Source of the DNA: Myxococcales bacterium
GTDB taxonomy: Bacteria > Myxococcota > Polyangia > Fen-1088
Direction of reading: 5' to 3'
DNA length: 6,551 bases
Assembly: GCA_003153875.1 (NCBI GenBank)
Contig: PMBY01000400.1
Span: 1 to 6,551, forward strand
Below the pieces are notes generated by a model that saw nothing but the letters and a program-made list of their open reading frames with translations, made no database searches and was not told where the DNA came from. Positions within the stretch are counted from its first letter, which is position 1, and every line of letters starts with the position of its first letter. The translations under genes and the position numbers were made by a program. This document shows positions 6,082-6,551 of the stretch, piece by piece.

Positions 6082-6551
6082 GGAACCCCGGGTTCGCTGG
6101 GCGGCAACCACAGCGACTTGAAAATCATCTCGGTGGTTCCCACACGCACGATGTCGCCTTCACTGAGTTTCACGACTTCGCCGCGCCCGAGCTTGTGGGA
6201 ATCGACAAAGGTGCCATTGGCCGATGGGCCGGGATCCGCGCGGTCGCGAATGGCAAAGGCTTCCCCGCGATCGCTGGTCGTCGGGCGACAGACCGTGGCG
6301 TGCCCGCAGGACATGAACTCGTCGGCAAAGTCGAACCATTCCTCGTCAGCCGCCAGCTGGCGCACGCCCCGCGAGAGCACCGAGTTTGCGGCGGCCAATG
6401 GAATGAGCGAGCCGATTCGCTTTTCGTCGGGCGATTGCACAACCACAAACCAGCCCAGGCCGAGTCCGGGCGCGGGCGAGTATCCCGGCTGGCTAACCGC
6501 AGACAGGCAGAGCGTCTTGGGAAGAGAGATCCCCGGGCGACAGCTTCCACA
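6078..6551 (-). CDS. FHA-domain protein, 5' end cut by window edge
   Basis: 157 C-terminal codons are visible; the frame is open to the right edge, so the true start lies outside. An FHA domain covers visible residues about 34-146: WFVVVQSP...IGSLIPL, MSCGHATV (80-87), FAIRDR (99-104), PSANGTFVD (109-117), EGDIVRVGTTEMIFKSL (131-147). His84 and the SxNGT signature are kept, whereas the usual GR at the first binding loop reads LSRG (59-62). The first residues include CxxC (Cys1, Cys4), which might be the end of a zinc ribbon as found ahead of some FHA domains, but too little is visible to claim this. The stop TGA overlaps the next gene's ATG by 4 bp, so the pair is translationally coupled. GTG at 6446 is a possible internal start but would cut into the domain's first strand. 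The binding partner is unknown. Confidence 0.78.
   Translation of the reverse strand, partial: CGSCRPGISLPKTLCLSAVSQPGYSPAPGLGLGWFVVVQSPDEKRIGSLIPLAAANSVLSRGVRQLAADEEWFDFADEFMSCGHATVCRPTTSDRGEAFAIRDRADPGPSANGTFVDSHKLGRGEVVKLSEGDIVRVGTTEMIFKSLWLPPSEPGVP

Overview
The window is high-GC bacterial DNA that looks like a myxobacterium-type genome (Myxococcota, probably the Polyangiales side). Two things suggest this: a type VI secretion system (T6SS) gene group surrounded by several FHA-domain proteins, and a large lipoprotein with a Gly/Thr/Ala stalk, an Asp-rich linker and CGGxGxxCC cysteine repeats. The lineage is inferred from protein style, not from a marker gene.

Layout from left to right. 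A leftward pair, tssJ then tssK (minus strand, 1593 to the left edge), encodes the T6SS outer-membrane lipoprotein and the baseplate adaptor. tssK is cut by the window edge. A 102-bp gap separates tssJ from a rightward gene (1696-2619) for a T6SS FHA protein of the TagH/ImpI type. A 137-bp gap follows, holding a perfect hairpin over the stop codon, a four-tract G-rich motif and a strong ribosome binding site. Next is the rightward Cys-rich repeat lipoprotein gene (2757-4157), closed by two rightward hairpin terminators (4164-4251). The right third is a leftward pair whose reading frames overlap by 4 bp: an FHA protein cut by the right edge (6551-6078), then a membrane-anchored protein with a VWA-like exported domain and a cytoplasmic FHA domain (6081-4252).

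Working picture. TssJ anchors the T6SS membrane complex to the outer membrane, and TssK links the baseplate to that complex. The TagH-like protein is the kind of FHA factor that elsewhere couples threonine phosphorylation to T6SS assembly. Three FHA domains within about 5 kb suggest local phosphothreonine signalling, but no kinase or phosphatase is visible here. The lipoprotein has its own signals and no visible T6SS domain, so its link to the secretion system is only positional. The least explained items are this lipoprotein and the VWA-like/FHA transmembrane protein. No tRNA, rRNA, CRISPR array, insertion sequence or attachment site was seen.
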